Shown: positions 1-7,328 of the stretch, piece by piece
Layout: each line of letters begins with the position of its first letter
How positions within the stretch are numbered: position 1 is the first letter of the stretch
Source of the DNA: SAR202-VII-2 sp965263165
GTDB taxonomy: Bacteria; Chloroflexota; Dehalococcoidia; Lucifugimonadales; SAR202-VII-2
DNA: 64,000 nt
Reading direction: 5' to 3'
NCBI GenBank assembly: GCA_965263165.1
Contig: OZ253584.1
Location: forward strand, 1,488,001-1,552,000
The notes under the pieces: model-generated
The model's input: only the letters and a program-made list of their open reading frames with translations
Databases searched by the model: none
Told to the model about the DNA's origin: nothing
Translations under genes and position numbers: made by a program

Positions 1-83
1 TCTTTGACGTGCTGGAGCGCCTCCAGTCGGAGGTTCAACCGGCGGTGGCGCCGGAACGGGAGTTGGCGGCGGCGCCCCGGTAA
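1..83 (+). CDS. C-terminal end of an unidentified protein (partial)
   Basis: An open frame enters from the left edge and ends at a TAA at 81-83. Only 26 residues are visible, Ala/Arg/Glu rich, ending in LAAAPR. This is too little to name a family. A strong terminator follows 20 bases later, which supports this being the real end of a gene transcribed rightward. The part of the gene outside the window would decide its identity. Confidence 0.5.
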   Translation, partial: FDVLERLQSEVQPAVAPERELAAAPR

Positions 84-102
84 CGTAACGAGAAGCGGTT
101 GA

Positions 103-142
103 GAAGAGCGCCGCCCGTCGGGCGGCGCTCTTCTTTCTTTTT
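103..142 (+). terminator. Rho-independent terminator
   Basis: A near-perfect inverted repeat (GAAGAGCGCCGCC, loop CGTC, then GGCGGCGCTCTTC) is followed directly by a T-rich run. This is a classic intrinsic terminator ending the gene that enters from the left. Confidence 0.9.
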
Positions 143-330
143 CAATGTTCAATCGCCCCATTGCTGGCGTGGGTGGCTATACCGTTCTTTGCAGAATCCT
201 TTCCCGGTCGCCCCGTCCTTTCGCCGGACAGACGAGGGCCGGACGCGCTACTGCGGACCCGCGAACGGAGGATCAGCCGTCGTTGGTGGTAAGATAGCAC
301 TAGCTGGCCTTCTGCCACCGGAGATGCTCC

Positions 331-1530
331 TTGACGTCCTTTTCGCCCCAAGCGCCGGTCTATCTGGACCACGCCGCAACGACGCCGTTGGACCCCAAGG
401 TCCTCCAGGCGATGCTGCCATATTTCACGGAGCGTTTCGGCAACCCGTCCAGCCTCTACACCTTGGCGCAGCGGTCCCGCATGGCCATGGACGATGCCAG
501 GGACCGCGTGGCGAGGGTTCTGGGCTGCAGGCCCAGCGAAATCATCTTCACCAGTGGTGGAACAGAGTCGGACAACACCGCTCTGAGAGGGGCGGCTCTC
601 GCTCTGAGGCAGAGTGGCAATCACATCATCACCACCAGCATCGAACATCACGCCGTACTTCACGCCTGCCACTGGCTCGAAGGACTAGGATTCCAGATCA
701 CCTATCTGCCGGTGGACTCCCACGGTCTTGTGGACGTGGACGGGTTGGTGGAGGCCATCACCGGCCAGACCATCGTTGTCAGTGTGATGCTGGCCAACAA
801 CGAGATCGGCGTCGTGCAGCCGCTGGCCGAGATAGCCCAGCGGGTTAGAGAAAAGGCTCAACAGCTGAGGCGCAGCATTGTCGTCCACACCGACGCCGTG
901 CAGGCGCCAGGGCTGATGGACGTAAACGTAGACAGGCTGGGCGTAGACCTTCTCAGCCTTTCCGCCCACAAGTTCTACGGCCCCAAGGGCGTCGGCATTC
1001 TCTATCTCCGGCGCGGAACGCCCTTCGACCCTCAGCACCTTGGTGGGGGGCAGGAGCGCCAGCGCAGGGCGGGCACCGAGAACGTGCCTGGCATCGTTGG
1101 AGCAGCGCTGGCGCTGGCGCTGGCCGAAGCAGACCGGGAAGAAACCGCGCAGCGCACTCTGCGCCTCCGGGACAAACTTATAGCGGGGATTCAGGAACGA
1201 GCGCTAGGGGCTCGTCTCAACGGCCATCCCACGCAGCGGCTCGCCAACAACGTCAACTTCAGCTTTGCCGGCGTGGAGGCGGAGCCCGTGCTGCTCGGTC
1301 TTGACATGGAAGGAATCGCAGCATCAAGCGGCAGCGCCTGCACCAGTGCATCCCTGGAGCCTTCCCACGTTCTCCTGGCTTTGGGTCTCACCGCCGATCA
1401 GGCCCGCTCCAGCCTGCGTTTGACCCTGGGCAAGGGCAACACCGAGGAAGAGGTGGACCACGTCCTCTCCGTGCTTCCCGGCCTCATCGCACGACTCAGA
1501 GCTCTGGCCTCTCCCTCCTTCGCCCGGTGA
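331..1530 (+). CDS. Cysteine desulfurase (NifS/IscS class)
   Basis: PLP-dependent enzyme that removes sulfur from cysteine for Fe-S cluster and tRNA thiolation chemistry in the cytosol. The 399 residues match the family length. The N-terminal YLDHAATTP motif, a His pair at 106-107, the PLP lysine at 214 in SAHKFYGPKG, and the persulfide Cys at 337 in SGSACTS are all visible. The short active-site loop resembles IscS/NifS class I. The start is TTG at 331, preceded by a GGAG at about 320. The next gene starts 25 bases after the stop, so the two may be co-transcribed. No IscU or IscR gene is adjacent, so the specific role (general Fe-S or tRNA thiolation) is open. Confidence 0.95.
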   Translation: MTSFSPQAPVYLDHAATTPLDPKVLQAMLPYFTERFGNPSSLYTLAQRSRMAMDDARDRVARVLGCRPSEIIFTSGGTESDNTALRGAALALRQSGNHIITTSIEHHAVLHACHWLEGLGFQITYLPVDSHGLVDVDGLVEAITGQTIVVSVMLANNEIGVVQPLAEIAQRVREKAQQLRRSIVVHTDAVQAPGLMDVNVDRLGVDLLSLSAHKFYGPKGVGILYLRRGTPFDPQHLGGGQERQRRAGTENVPGIVGAALALALAEADREETAQRTLRLRDKLIAGIQERALGARLNGHPTQRLANNVNFSFAGVEAEPVLLGLDMEGIAASSGSACTSASLEPSHVLLALGLTADQARSSLRLTLGKGNTEEEVDHVLSVLPGLIARLRALASPSFAR

Positions 1531-1555
1531 CATACAACTACCCTCGCGTCTTGTC

Positions 1556-2179
1556 ATGACCGGGGCGCCGCCAACGCCCGGCGAGCCTGCGCCCATCCTT
1601 ACGGCGCGGAGTCTCGTCCACGTGGGGGCAGGCGCCACCTTCGCCCTCGCTGCTCTGATGGCCCCCATTCTGTGGGTCCGCATCGCCGCCGTGGCCTTCG
1701 CCCTCGGTTTCGCCCTCCTCGACGCCCTGCGCCTGACTCGCCCCGGGTTCAACCGGCGCCTCCGATCCTGGCTGCGCCCATTCCTCAAGGCGAGAGAGCA
1801 GACGGTGAAGGTTACCGGTGCAACGTACATGCTGCTTGCCGTTGCGCTTTGCCTCCTGCTCTTCGAGGCGGAGGTGGCCGCCGCCGCCATCCTCTTTCTG
1901 GCGGTGGGAGACCCGATTGCAGGGCTGGTGGGGCAGCGCATTGGCAGACGGAGACTGGGCGCCAAGTCGATCGAGGGAACGCTGGCCTTCTTCGCGTCAG
2001 CGTTGCTGCTGGGCCTGGCGCTCTTCTGGGCCGGGCGTCTGGCGAGTCCTTGGTTGAGCGTCGCCGGCGCCGGATCGGCGGCCCTGGCGGAACTCATCCC
2101 CCTGCCGATCGATGACAACGTGTGGATTCCCCTAGCCGCAGCCACAGCGATGTCGCTGACGTGGTTGTTGATTCAGTGA
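1556..2179 (+). CDS. Dolichol/phytol kinase-like membrane protein
   Basis: 207-residue polytopic membrane protein with about six hydrophobic segments. The motif GDPIAGLVGQRIGRRRLGAK followed by SIEGTLAFF, and the later ELIPLPIDDN, are typical of the CTP-dependent polyprenol kinase family (SEC59 dolichol kinase, VTE5/VTE6 phytol kinases). Members phosphorylate isoprenoid alcohols or their monophosphates, which would fit chain salvage or lipid-carrier metabolism. The precise substrate cannot be told from sequence. It lies 25 bases downstream of the cysteine desulfurase, and the thioredoxin promoter sits across its stop codon. Confidence 0.75.
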   Translation: MTGAPPTPGEPAPILTARSLVHVGAGATFALAALMAPILWVRIAAVAFALGFALLDALRLTRPGFNRRLRSWLRPFLKAREQTVKVTGATYMLLAVALCLLLFEAEVAAAAILFLAVGDPIAGLVGQRIGRRRLGAKSIEGTLAFFASALLLGLALFWAGRLASPWLSVAGAGSAALAELIPLPIDDNVWIPLAAATAMSLTWLLIQ

Positions 2180-2197
2180 CCTTCCGGGGCGTACAAT
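2168..2197 (+). promoter_or_regulatory. Sigma-70 type promoter for the thioredoxin gene
   Basis: TTGATT (2168-2173), an 18-base spacer, then TACAAT (2192-2197), overlapping the end of the upstream kinase-like gene. It would give a 5' leader of roughly 90 bases before thioredoxin. Confidence 0.6.
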
Positions 2198-2296
2198 TGA
2201 GATGCGGGTCAACGCGCCCGCACCGATTTCCCACCCCCGGCATCTCAACAGTGGTCGGCGCTTGGGAAGATTGGACGGAGCCAGCAAGGAGGAAGG

Positions 2297-2626
2297 ATGA
2301 CTAAGCCTGTCGACGTGTCCGACCAGGATTTCACAGAGAAGGTGATTGAGGCGGAAAGACCTGTTCTGGTGGACTTCTGGGCCGAGTGGTGCGGGCCTTG
2401 TCGCATGGTTGCTCCCATCGTTGAGGAACTGGCTGGTGAATACGAAGGGAAGGTGGACTTCACCAAGCTGAACGTGGACTTCAACCCGACGGTGGCTACA
2501 ACCTTCGGCATCCGCAGCATTCCAACCCTCCTGGTGTTCAAGGGCGGCAAGCCTGTTGACCAGGTCATCGGCGCGGTGCCAAAGGCAGAGATCAAGAAGC
2601 GGCTGGAGGCGGCACTGGCCGACTAG
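2297..2626 (+). CDS. trxA: Thioredoxin
   Basis: 109-residue thioredoxin: a small cytosolic disulfide reductase that receives electrons from thioredoxin reductase and serves enzymes such as the MsrA encoded in this window. The redox site WCGPC is at residues 31-35 after VLVDFWAE, and the cis-Pro loop SIPTLLVFKGGKP follows at about 75. Length and all core motifs are canonical. An AAGGAGGAAGG ribosome site lies just before the ATG. It has its own promoter and is followed by a hairpin, so it is probably monocistronic. No reductase gene is nearby. Confidence 0.97.
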   Translation: MTKPVDVSDQDFTEKVIEAERPVLVDFWAEWCGPCRMVAPIVEELAGEYEGKVDFTKLNVDFNPTVATTFGIRSIPTLLVFKGGKPVDQVIGAVPKAEIKKRLEAALAD

Positions 2627-2647
2627 CCAGCGACATCGCACACGAAC

Positions 2648-2690
2648 GGCCCCCCTAGCGGTTGTTATGCAGCTTCGGGGGGCCTATTCT
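2648..2690 (+). terminator. Probable terminator after thioredoxin
   Basis: GGCCCCCC (2648-2655) pairs with GGGGGGCC (2677-2684) across a 21-base loop and is followed by a short TATTCT tract. It also separates thioredoxin from the tRNA-Sec gene starting at 2706. Confidence 0.55.
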
Positions 2691-2705
2691 CGTAACGCGC
2701 ATTTT

Positions 2706-2804
2706 GGGGGCGGATGGGTCCCGGTGGGCCTCACGGGCTTCAAACCCGGCTGGCGGGCTGCCTGCGCAGTCTGTGGTGGGTTCGACTCCCTCCCGCTCCC
2801 GCCA
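2706..2804 (+). tRNA. selC: tRNA-Sec (anticodon TCA)
   Basis: A 99-base selenocysteine tRNA. The 8-bp acceptor stem GGGGGCGG pairs fully with CCGCTCCC, with one G-U pair. The discriminator is G and the CCA end is encoded. The anticodon arm CGGG-CTTCAAA-CCCG places TCA at 2740-2742, in the same seven-base loop as E. coli selC. A long variable arm follows, and the T loop is TTCGACT. Bacterial tRNA-Sec is charged with serine and converted by SelA with selenophosphate from SelD, then delivered to UGA codons by SelB. None of those genes and no obvious UGA-containing selenoprotein are in this window. Confidence 0.93.
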
Positions 2805-2819
2805 ATATCTCTTCGAGCG

Positions 2820-3182
2820 TTGATCGCCATCGAGCGTATAACCGTTAGCCTTGACAGCGACGGGTCGTCTCGCGCCAGCGAGATCGTCGCTGACCTGCGG
2901 AACGTGGCCGAGGCACTCTTTCATCCCCTTCGTCTTGTGGCCTACTGGGACGCCCAGGCCGAGGGCCGCCACATTTGCCCACAGGCAGACCGGGGAGAGG
3001 AGTGTCCCCACCACCTTCCCCCAGGCAGTCCAGACCATGTCCCCTACGGCCAGACCGTGGATAGAGACTTGGCGGGAACGCTTGAGGTCTGCTTTCCTCA
3101 CGCCAGCCTGAGCATCTACCTCGGCGCTCCGGCCACCTTGGTGGACGCGTTTAGCCCGCGCAGGACGCCCAAGTTGAAATAG
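2820..3182 (+). CDS. Hypothetical protein, doubtful
   Basis: An open frame of about 120 codons follows tRNA-Sec, with TTG at 2820 as the first reasonable start. The protein begins LIAIERITVSLDSDG and has a plausible amphipathic stretch around residues 20-45. I do not recognise a family. No ribosome site is evident and the opposite strand is also open over the same stretch, so this may be noncoding DNA with chance frames. Apart from this frame and the tRNA, I see only the hairpin at 3215 between thioredoxin and the DUF35 gene. Confidence 0.25.
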   Translation: MIAIERITVSLDSDGSSRASEIVADLRNVAEALFHPLRLVAYWDAQAEGRHICPQADRGEECPHHLPPGSPDHVPYGQTVDRDLAGTLEVCFPHASLSIYLGAPATLVDAFSPRRTPKLK

Positions 3183-3214
3183 CGCAGCGGCGAACCCCGT
3201 ACGAAGCGCCAAGC

Positions 3215-3238
3215 GGCCCCAGCGCATGCGTTGGGGCC
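3215..3238. terminator. Hairpin between hypothetical frame and DUF35 gene
   Basis: GGCCCCA and TGGGGCC enclose the palindrome CGCATGCG, giving a strong stem just downstream of the minus-strand thiolase/DUF35 operon. No long T tract follows on either strand, so termination is inferred from position only. Confidence 0.4.
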
Positions 3239-3262
3239 ATTTGCTCATCTGGAGCCTAGAAC

Positions 3263-3679
3263 CTAGGCAGGCCGGAACTTGTAGATTGTGGCGTCCGGAG
3301 TGACGTCGTCGAAATAGACCTCAACAGGCATGTCCACCCTTACGTCAGCCGGAGGGATTTCAATGATGTTGCTGATCATGCGGGGGCCTTCTTCCAACTC
3401 CACCACCGCCACGGTGTAGGGGACATCTTCCTTGAACCCCTGGTGGTAAACCCGGTGATACACCCCGAAGGCGAAGACCTTGCCCCTGCCGCTGGCCTGC
3501 GCCCACTCCCATTCGGTGCTCAGGCACTCCGGGCAAAGGATGCTGGGAGGGAACCAGTGCGAACCGCACTGGCCGCAGCGGGGAATCAGCAACTCGTGGC
3601 GCTTGCAGCCCTCCCAAAAGGGCTCGGTTTCGGGGGAGGGTACGGGTAGGGGTTTGTTGTAGGCGCTGGCTTCGGTCAT
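3263..3679 (-). CDS. DUF35 Zn-ribbon/OB-fold acyl-CoA-binding protein
   Basis: 138-residue DUF35 protein. A rubredoxin-like Zn ribbon uses Cys35, Cys38, Cys49 and Cys52 (CGQC and CPEC pairs) and is followed by an OB-fold domain (GRGKVFAFGVYHRVYH region). DUF35 proteins partner thiolase-fold enzymes, for example in steroid side-chain aldolases (Ltp2 with the ChsH2 DUF35 domain) and archaeal HMG-CoA synthase/thiolase complexes, where they help bind CoA esters. Its ATG overlaps the stop of the thiolase-like gene (ATGA), so the two are translationally coupled and very likely form such a complex. Confidence 0.88.
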   Translation of the reverse strand: MTEASAYNKPLPVPSPETEPFWEGCKRHELLIPRCGQCGSHWFPPSILCPECLSTEWEWAQASGRGKVFAFGVYHRVYHQGFKEDVPYTVAVVELEEGPRMISNIIEIPPADVRVDMPVEVYFDDVTPDATIYKFRPA

Positions 3680-4851
3680 GACGGTTGCCTCCCTAGAATG
3701 AGGGTGGAATGACAGACGGTGCGCCCGCCGTGGCCGCTAATGAGAGCAACCTCGGCGTCGGGGACCTGCCGCTCGGCGGGATACTGGCGTCTGATCTGGC
3801 GGGCCCCCTCCAGGATCTGCAGCATGCCCTCCACGTGCGCTTCAGAGAGCTGGCCCCCCGACGTGTTCGTGGGAATTTCACCGTCCAACGCAAGAGCCCC
3901 CGAGGCGACGAATGGGCCGCCCTCGCCCTTCTTGCAGAATCCGTAGTCCTCGAGCTCGGCCATCAGCATATAAGTGAAGCAGTCGTAGAGCTGGGCCGTG
4001 TCGACGTCCTTGGGGCCCAGACCGGCCATCTTGTACGCTGCTTGAGCGCTCTGAATGGCGGCGGTGTTGGTCATGTGGTCGCCGTCGTACCAGCCGCGGA
4101 GGTTGTTCTGGGCCCCGAAGCCCAGGATGTAGGCGGGGGGCTGCTTCAGGTCTCGGGCGCGTTCGGCGGTGGTCACCACCACCGCGCCGGCTCCGTCGCT
4201 TAGGAGGCTGCAATCCAGCAGGTTCAGCGGCTCCACAATCCAACGGGCGTTTGCATAGTCGTCCATGGTAATGGGCTGCTGCATCTGAGCAAGGGGGTTC
4301 CGGGAGGCATGGTCCCGCAGCGTTATGGCGATGTGTCCCAGCTGCTCCTTGGTTGTGCCGTACATGGCCTGGTGCCGGCTTAGGGCGAATGCGTAGTCGA
4401 CGGGAGCGCCAATCATCCCGAACTCGGGCCCGAACTCCAGCCCCAACTGGGCCTGAGAGACCATGTCCACGGCCATCTTGGACCGGGGCGACCGGGTGCG
4501 GGACCATGTATCGCGCCCGTACCCGCACACCACGGTGTTGCACAGGCCGGTTTCGATGGCCTGGCACGCCAGCATAATGGCCATGATCTGCGAGGCTCCG
4601 CCACTGTCCAGAGAGTTGCTGTAGGACACGTCGATGCCCAGCAACTCACCCATCTTCTGGTGGTGGCAGTAGATCTCGTCGGTGCCTCGGGATACCAGGC
4701 CATCGATGTCCTTGTTGGTGAGGCCGGCGTCCTCGATAGCGTTCTTCATGGCGATGGCCAGGAGGTTTGTGCTGCTGACGCCCCCCACCTGACCGATGGG
4801 GCTCTGTCCCACGCCCACGATGGCGTATTTGCCGCTGAGGTTGGTTGTCAC
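3676..4851 (-). CDS. Thiolase-fold enzyme (SCP-x/Ltp2-like), DUF35 partner
   Basis: 391 residues from a GTG at 4851, chosen because GGGAGGAGGAG lies just upstream and the mature N-terminus KYAIVGVGQSPIG follows. The thiolase fold is clear (DGLVSRGTD, GGASQIMAIMLACQAI, NTSGGQLSEAHVEGM). The position of the nucleophilic Cys of true thiolases (CASG) reads LDSG, so ordinary Claisen chemistry is unlikely. That pattern fits the lipid-transfer-protein type that pairs with DUF35 and acts as a retro-aldolase on CoA esters. It sits downstream of the HyuAB genes, separated by about 200 bases that contain a hairpin. Confidence 0.85.
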   Translation of the reverse strand: MTTNLSGKYAIVGVGQSPIGQVGGVSSTNLLAIAMKNAIEDAGLTNKDIDGLVSRGTDEIYCHHQKMGELLGIDVSYSNSLDSGGASQIMAIMLACQAIETGLCNTVVCGYGRDTWSRTRSPRSKMAVDMVSQAQLGLEFGPEFGMIGAPVDYAFALSRHQAMYGTTKEQLGHIAITLRDHASRNPLAQMQQPITMDDYANARWIVEPLNLLDCSLLSDGAGAVVVTTAERARDLKQPPAYILGFGAQNNLRGWYDGDHMTNTAAIQSAQAAYKMAGLGPKDVDTAQLYDCFTYMLMAELEDYGFCKKGEGGPFVASGALALDGEIPTNTSGGQLSEAHVEGMLQILEGARQIRRQYPAERQVPDAEVALISGHGGRTVCHSTLILGRQPS

Positions 4852-4955
4852 GTTGTACTCCTCCTCCCTTGGGCCTGCTGCCCAGGCCCCCCGTTCGCCG
4901 GCCACTAGCCGCCCCCGCCTACCTCTGGCGGCGCTGGCTTCGCCCCTTTTCCGCA

Positions 4956-4987
4956 GGAAAGCCCTCACAAATGCCTGAGGGCTTTCC
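4956..4987. terminator. Hairpin between HyuB-type gene and thiolase-like gene
   Basis: GGAAAGCCCTCA (4956-4967) pairs perfectly with TGAGGGCTTTCC (4976-4987) across an 8-base loop. It lies after the HyuB stop on the minus strand. There is no good T tract, so it may reduce rather than end transcription into the thiolase/DUF35 pair. Confidence 0.5.
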
Positions 4988-5058
4988 CCCGTCCTATCGA
5001 GCATACATCTTAGGTGGCCTACACCGCGCCACTGCCTGGCGGGGAGTGGCCGCCAAGC

Positions 5059-7299
5059 TTAGCCCGCCCTGAAGTCCCACAGCGGCTCGTCACTGTCGCC
5101 CGTTACCGGGGAGTACGTGTCGACGCGGAGCTGCGTAGCGCAACCGGGGCAACTGTAGATGTGGTATACGCCATCGAAGCCCTGACGCGGCATCTTGGGC
5201 CCCGGCATCTCGTTGAGGTCCTGGGTCTCGCGCACGGCGTAGTTCTTGTAGTTCTCATCCACCGTGCAGAAGACGTGGCCGCACGGGATGCATCGGATGG
5301 CCCGCTGGTCACCCAGCCGGGCGACCTCCAGGCTTTCGTGCCAGCGCAATTCCTGCTGCCAACCGCTGGCGTTCTGGAGCTCTTCCGAAACGCCGGAAGT
5401 CTTCCCGGAGTAGGGCGCGCCCGAGCGAAGCCGCTGCTCCCGCATCTCACGACGGCGTTGCTGGGTCGCCTCAACGTCAAGGCCACCGTTGGCGTTTACA
5501 ACGACCCCATAGATTCGTCCAGCAACCTCGACGGATGTGGTGGAGTCGCGTACATCGTTGGCTACCTGCTCCGTCGGACGGTCCAAGGGGTCCCCGTAAC
5601 CCGCGCCTCCGGGGACTACGTCGGAGATGACGGTGAACTCAGGCAGGCTCAAGCGGTCAGGCAGGTCGTTGGGGAGGGTGTCTTGCGCCCATCCCTCGGG
5701 GATGATGTCCTCCGCAAAGGATGGGTAATTCTGCCGCTCTCTGGCGACGTCCAAGAGCGAACCGGAGTCGCGGCTGTACATCCCTCTGACGCCGCCGGTC
5801 CCCGTGGAGTAGCCGCCGAAGACTCCGTTACCCTGGGGAACGCCTCCGTAGGGCTTGTAGTCCACGTTGGCGTCCTGCGAGCCGTAGATCATGTAGATGC
5901 GGAACGAGCCGGCCCCTCCGGCGTACTTGCCAAAGCCGCCGCCGTCGCGGTTATGGTTCCGGGCGAAATAGATGAAGGGGTACTGCATCTCTGTCCGCTC
6001 GATGTCGGAGATGCCGCCTGACGGGATGTTGTAGTGACCTCCGGTCGCTACACCGTCCCTCGTGGGGGCTGCTCCCAAGCCGCTGCCGTGGATGTCGTAC
6101 AGGCCCTGGGCCGTTACAATCCCCTCCCGGTTGTGGCCGCCATAGAAGAAGCCGGGGCCACCCTGGTAGGGCAGAACGTGCCAGGGAGCGTTCACGTCGT
6201 CCAGGCGTCCCCCTGCGTACAGCATCTGGGCCAGGCACTCGCTCAGGGCCGTGACCATGATGCCGCCCACTCCGGGGCCATTCCCTGCGGCCGCCGGGTA
6301 CTTGCAGTTCAGGATGCTCCCCTCCGGGATGTTCCAGGAGATGGGGACCATCTTGCCGTCGCTCCAGGGGACGTCCCAGTAGAGCTGGTTGGACAGGGCC
6401 ACACCGAGGTGGGCCATGGTGCTGGGAAAGGTGGAATTGGTCGCGTCGTCGCTCTGGGGGCTGGTCCCGGTGAAGTCCAAGAATAACTCGTCGTCCTTCT
6501 TGGTCATCAAGCAGACGATCTGGAATATCCGCAGCTTCTGCGCCCGCTTGTCTACGGCCGTCCCGTACACCCGGGACTTCCAGGTGCCGTCGGGGAGGTC
6601 GCGTAGCTTGGACCGGGCCATCGCCTCCGAGTCCTCCACGACCTTGGCCTCGGCCGCCCTGGCGAAGTCCAGTCCGAACTTTTCCACCAGCTCAATGTAG
6701 CGGCGGGCGGTAACGTTGTTGGCGGCGATCATCGAGTTCAGGTCCAACCCTACGTACTGCGGGTCCCGGCACTGCTCGGTGAGGGTGGCGAACACGTCCT
6801 CCCGCTGCTGGCCCTTCTCCACGATTTTGAGTCCGATGATCCTGATCCCCTCATGGAAGACCTCCGTTGCCAGGCCGCGCATCACGCCGCCCGTGTCGGC
6901 GGTGTGGATGCTAGCAGCGGTCCAGGCAATGAGCTCGTCCCGGTAGAAGATAGGCTTGATGATCATCATGTCGAAGGTGTGAGCCCCCGCGACATAGGGG
7001 TCGTTGAGGAAGAACTGGTCGCCATCAAAGAATCCGGGATTCACCGAGAACCGGCGCCGGAGCATCTTGATGGCGTCGGACGTTGCGCCGGCGAACCTGA
7101 GGTGGCCCGAGCAGGCGAGGGTCATCACCCCCTCTGGGTTGTAGAAGGAGCACATGCACTCGCCGCCCTGGGAAACGATGGGCGAGGCCGTCACCCGCTG
7201 GATGGCCAGCCGCCCTTCCTCTCCGATGGCCCAGAGCCTGTGAAAGAACATCTCGTACTTGACGGGGTCCATTTGCCCCACTGCAGACGTTGTCGTCAT
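5059..7299 (-). CDS. Hydantoinase B/acetone carboxylase alpha-type subunit fused to a gamma-like Zn domain
   Basis: 746 residues from the ATG at 7299 (CAGGAGGATGACAAG before it). Residues 1 to about 590 are a HyuB/oxoprolinase B domain (DPVKYEMFFHRLW, FNDPYVAGAH-like FLNDPYVAGAHTFD, GGAGYGDPLDRP). The last 130 residues are a separate domain with CIPCGH and CPGC pairs, closely recalling the Zn-binding gamma subunit of acetone and acetophenone carboxylases. The family uses ATP with HyuA to open cyclic amides or to carboxylate ketones. The fused gamma-like domain leans toward carboxylase chemistry, while the N-carbamoylsarcosine-amidase-like neighbour leans toward hydantoin-type substrates. HyuA lies 29 bases upstream. 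Confidence 0.9.
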   Translation of the reverse strand: MTTTSAVGQMDPVKYEMFFHRLWAIGEEGRLAIQRVTASPIVSQGGECMCSFYNPEGVMTLACSGHLRFAGATSDAIKMLRRRFSVNPGFFDGDQFFLNDPYVAGAHTFDMMIIKPIFYRDELIAWTAASIHTADTGGVMRGLATEVFHEGIRIIGLKIVEKGQQREDVFATLTEQCRDPQYVGLDLNSMIAANNVTARRYIELVEKFGLDFARAAEAKVVEDSEAMARSKLRDLPDGTWKSRVYGTAVDKRAQKLRIFQIVCLMTKKDDELFLDFTGTSPQSDDATNSTFPSTMAHLGVALSNQLYWDVPWSDGKMVPISWNIPEGSILNCKYPAAAGNGPGVGGIMVTALSECLAQMLYAGGRLDDVNAPWHVLPYQGGPGFFYGGHNREGIVTAQGLYDIHGSGLGAAPTRDGVATGGHYNIPSGGISDIERTEMQYPFIYFARNHNRDGGGFGKYAGGAGSFRIYMIYGSQDANVDYKPYGGVPQGNGVFGGYSTGTGGVRGMYSRDSGSLLDVARERQNYPSFAEDIIPEGWAQDTLPNDLPDRLSLPEFTVISDVVPGGAGYGDPLDRPTEQVANDVRDSTTSVEVAGRIYGVVVNANGGLDVEATQQRRREMREQRLRSGAPYSGKTSGVSEELQNASGWQQELRWHESLEVARLGDQRAIRCIPCGHVFCTVDENYKNYAVRETQDLNEMPGPKMPRQGFDGVYHIYSCPGCATQLRVDTYSPVTGDSDEPLWDFRAG

Positions 7300-7328
7300 C
7301 TTGTCATCCTCCTGTACTGAACCCCTGC

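Noticed and set aside
2655..3248. Long minus-strand frame across the tRNA-Sec region
   Set aside because: It runs antisense through the tRNA gene and part of thioredoxin's terminator, has no family resemblance and no ribosome site.
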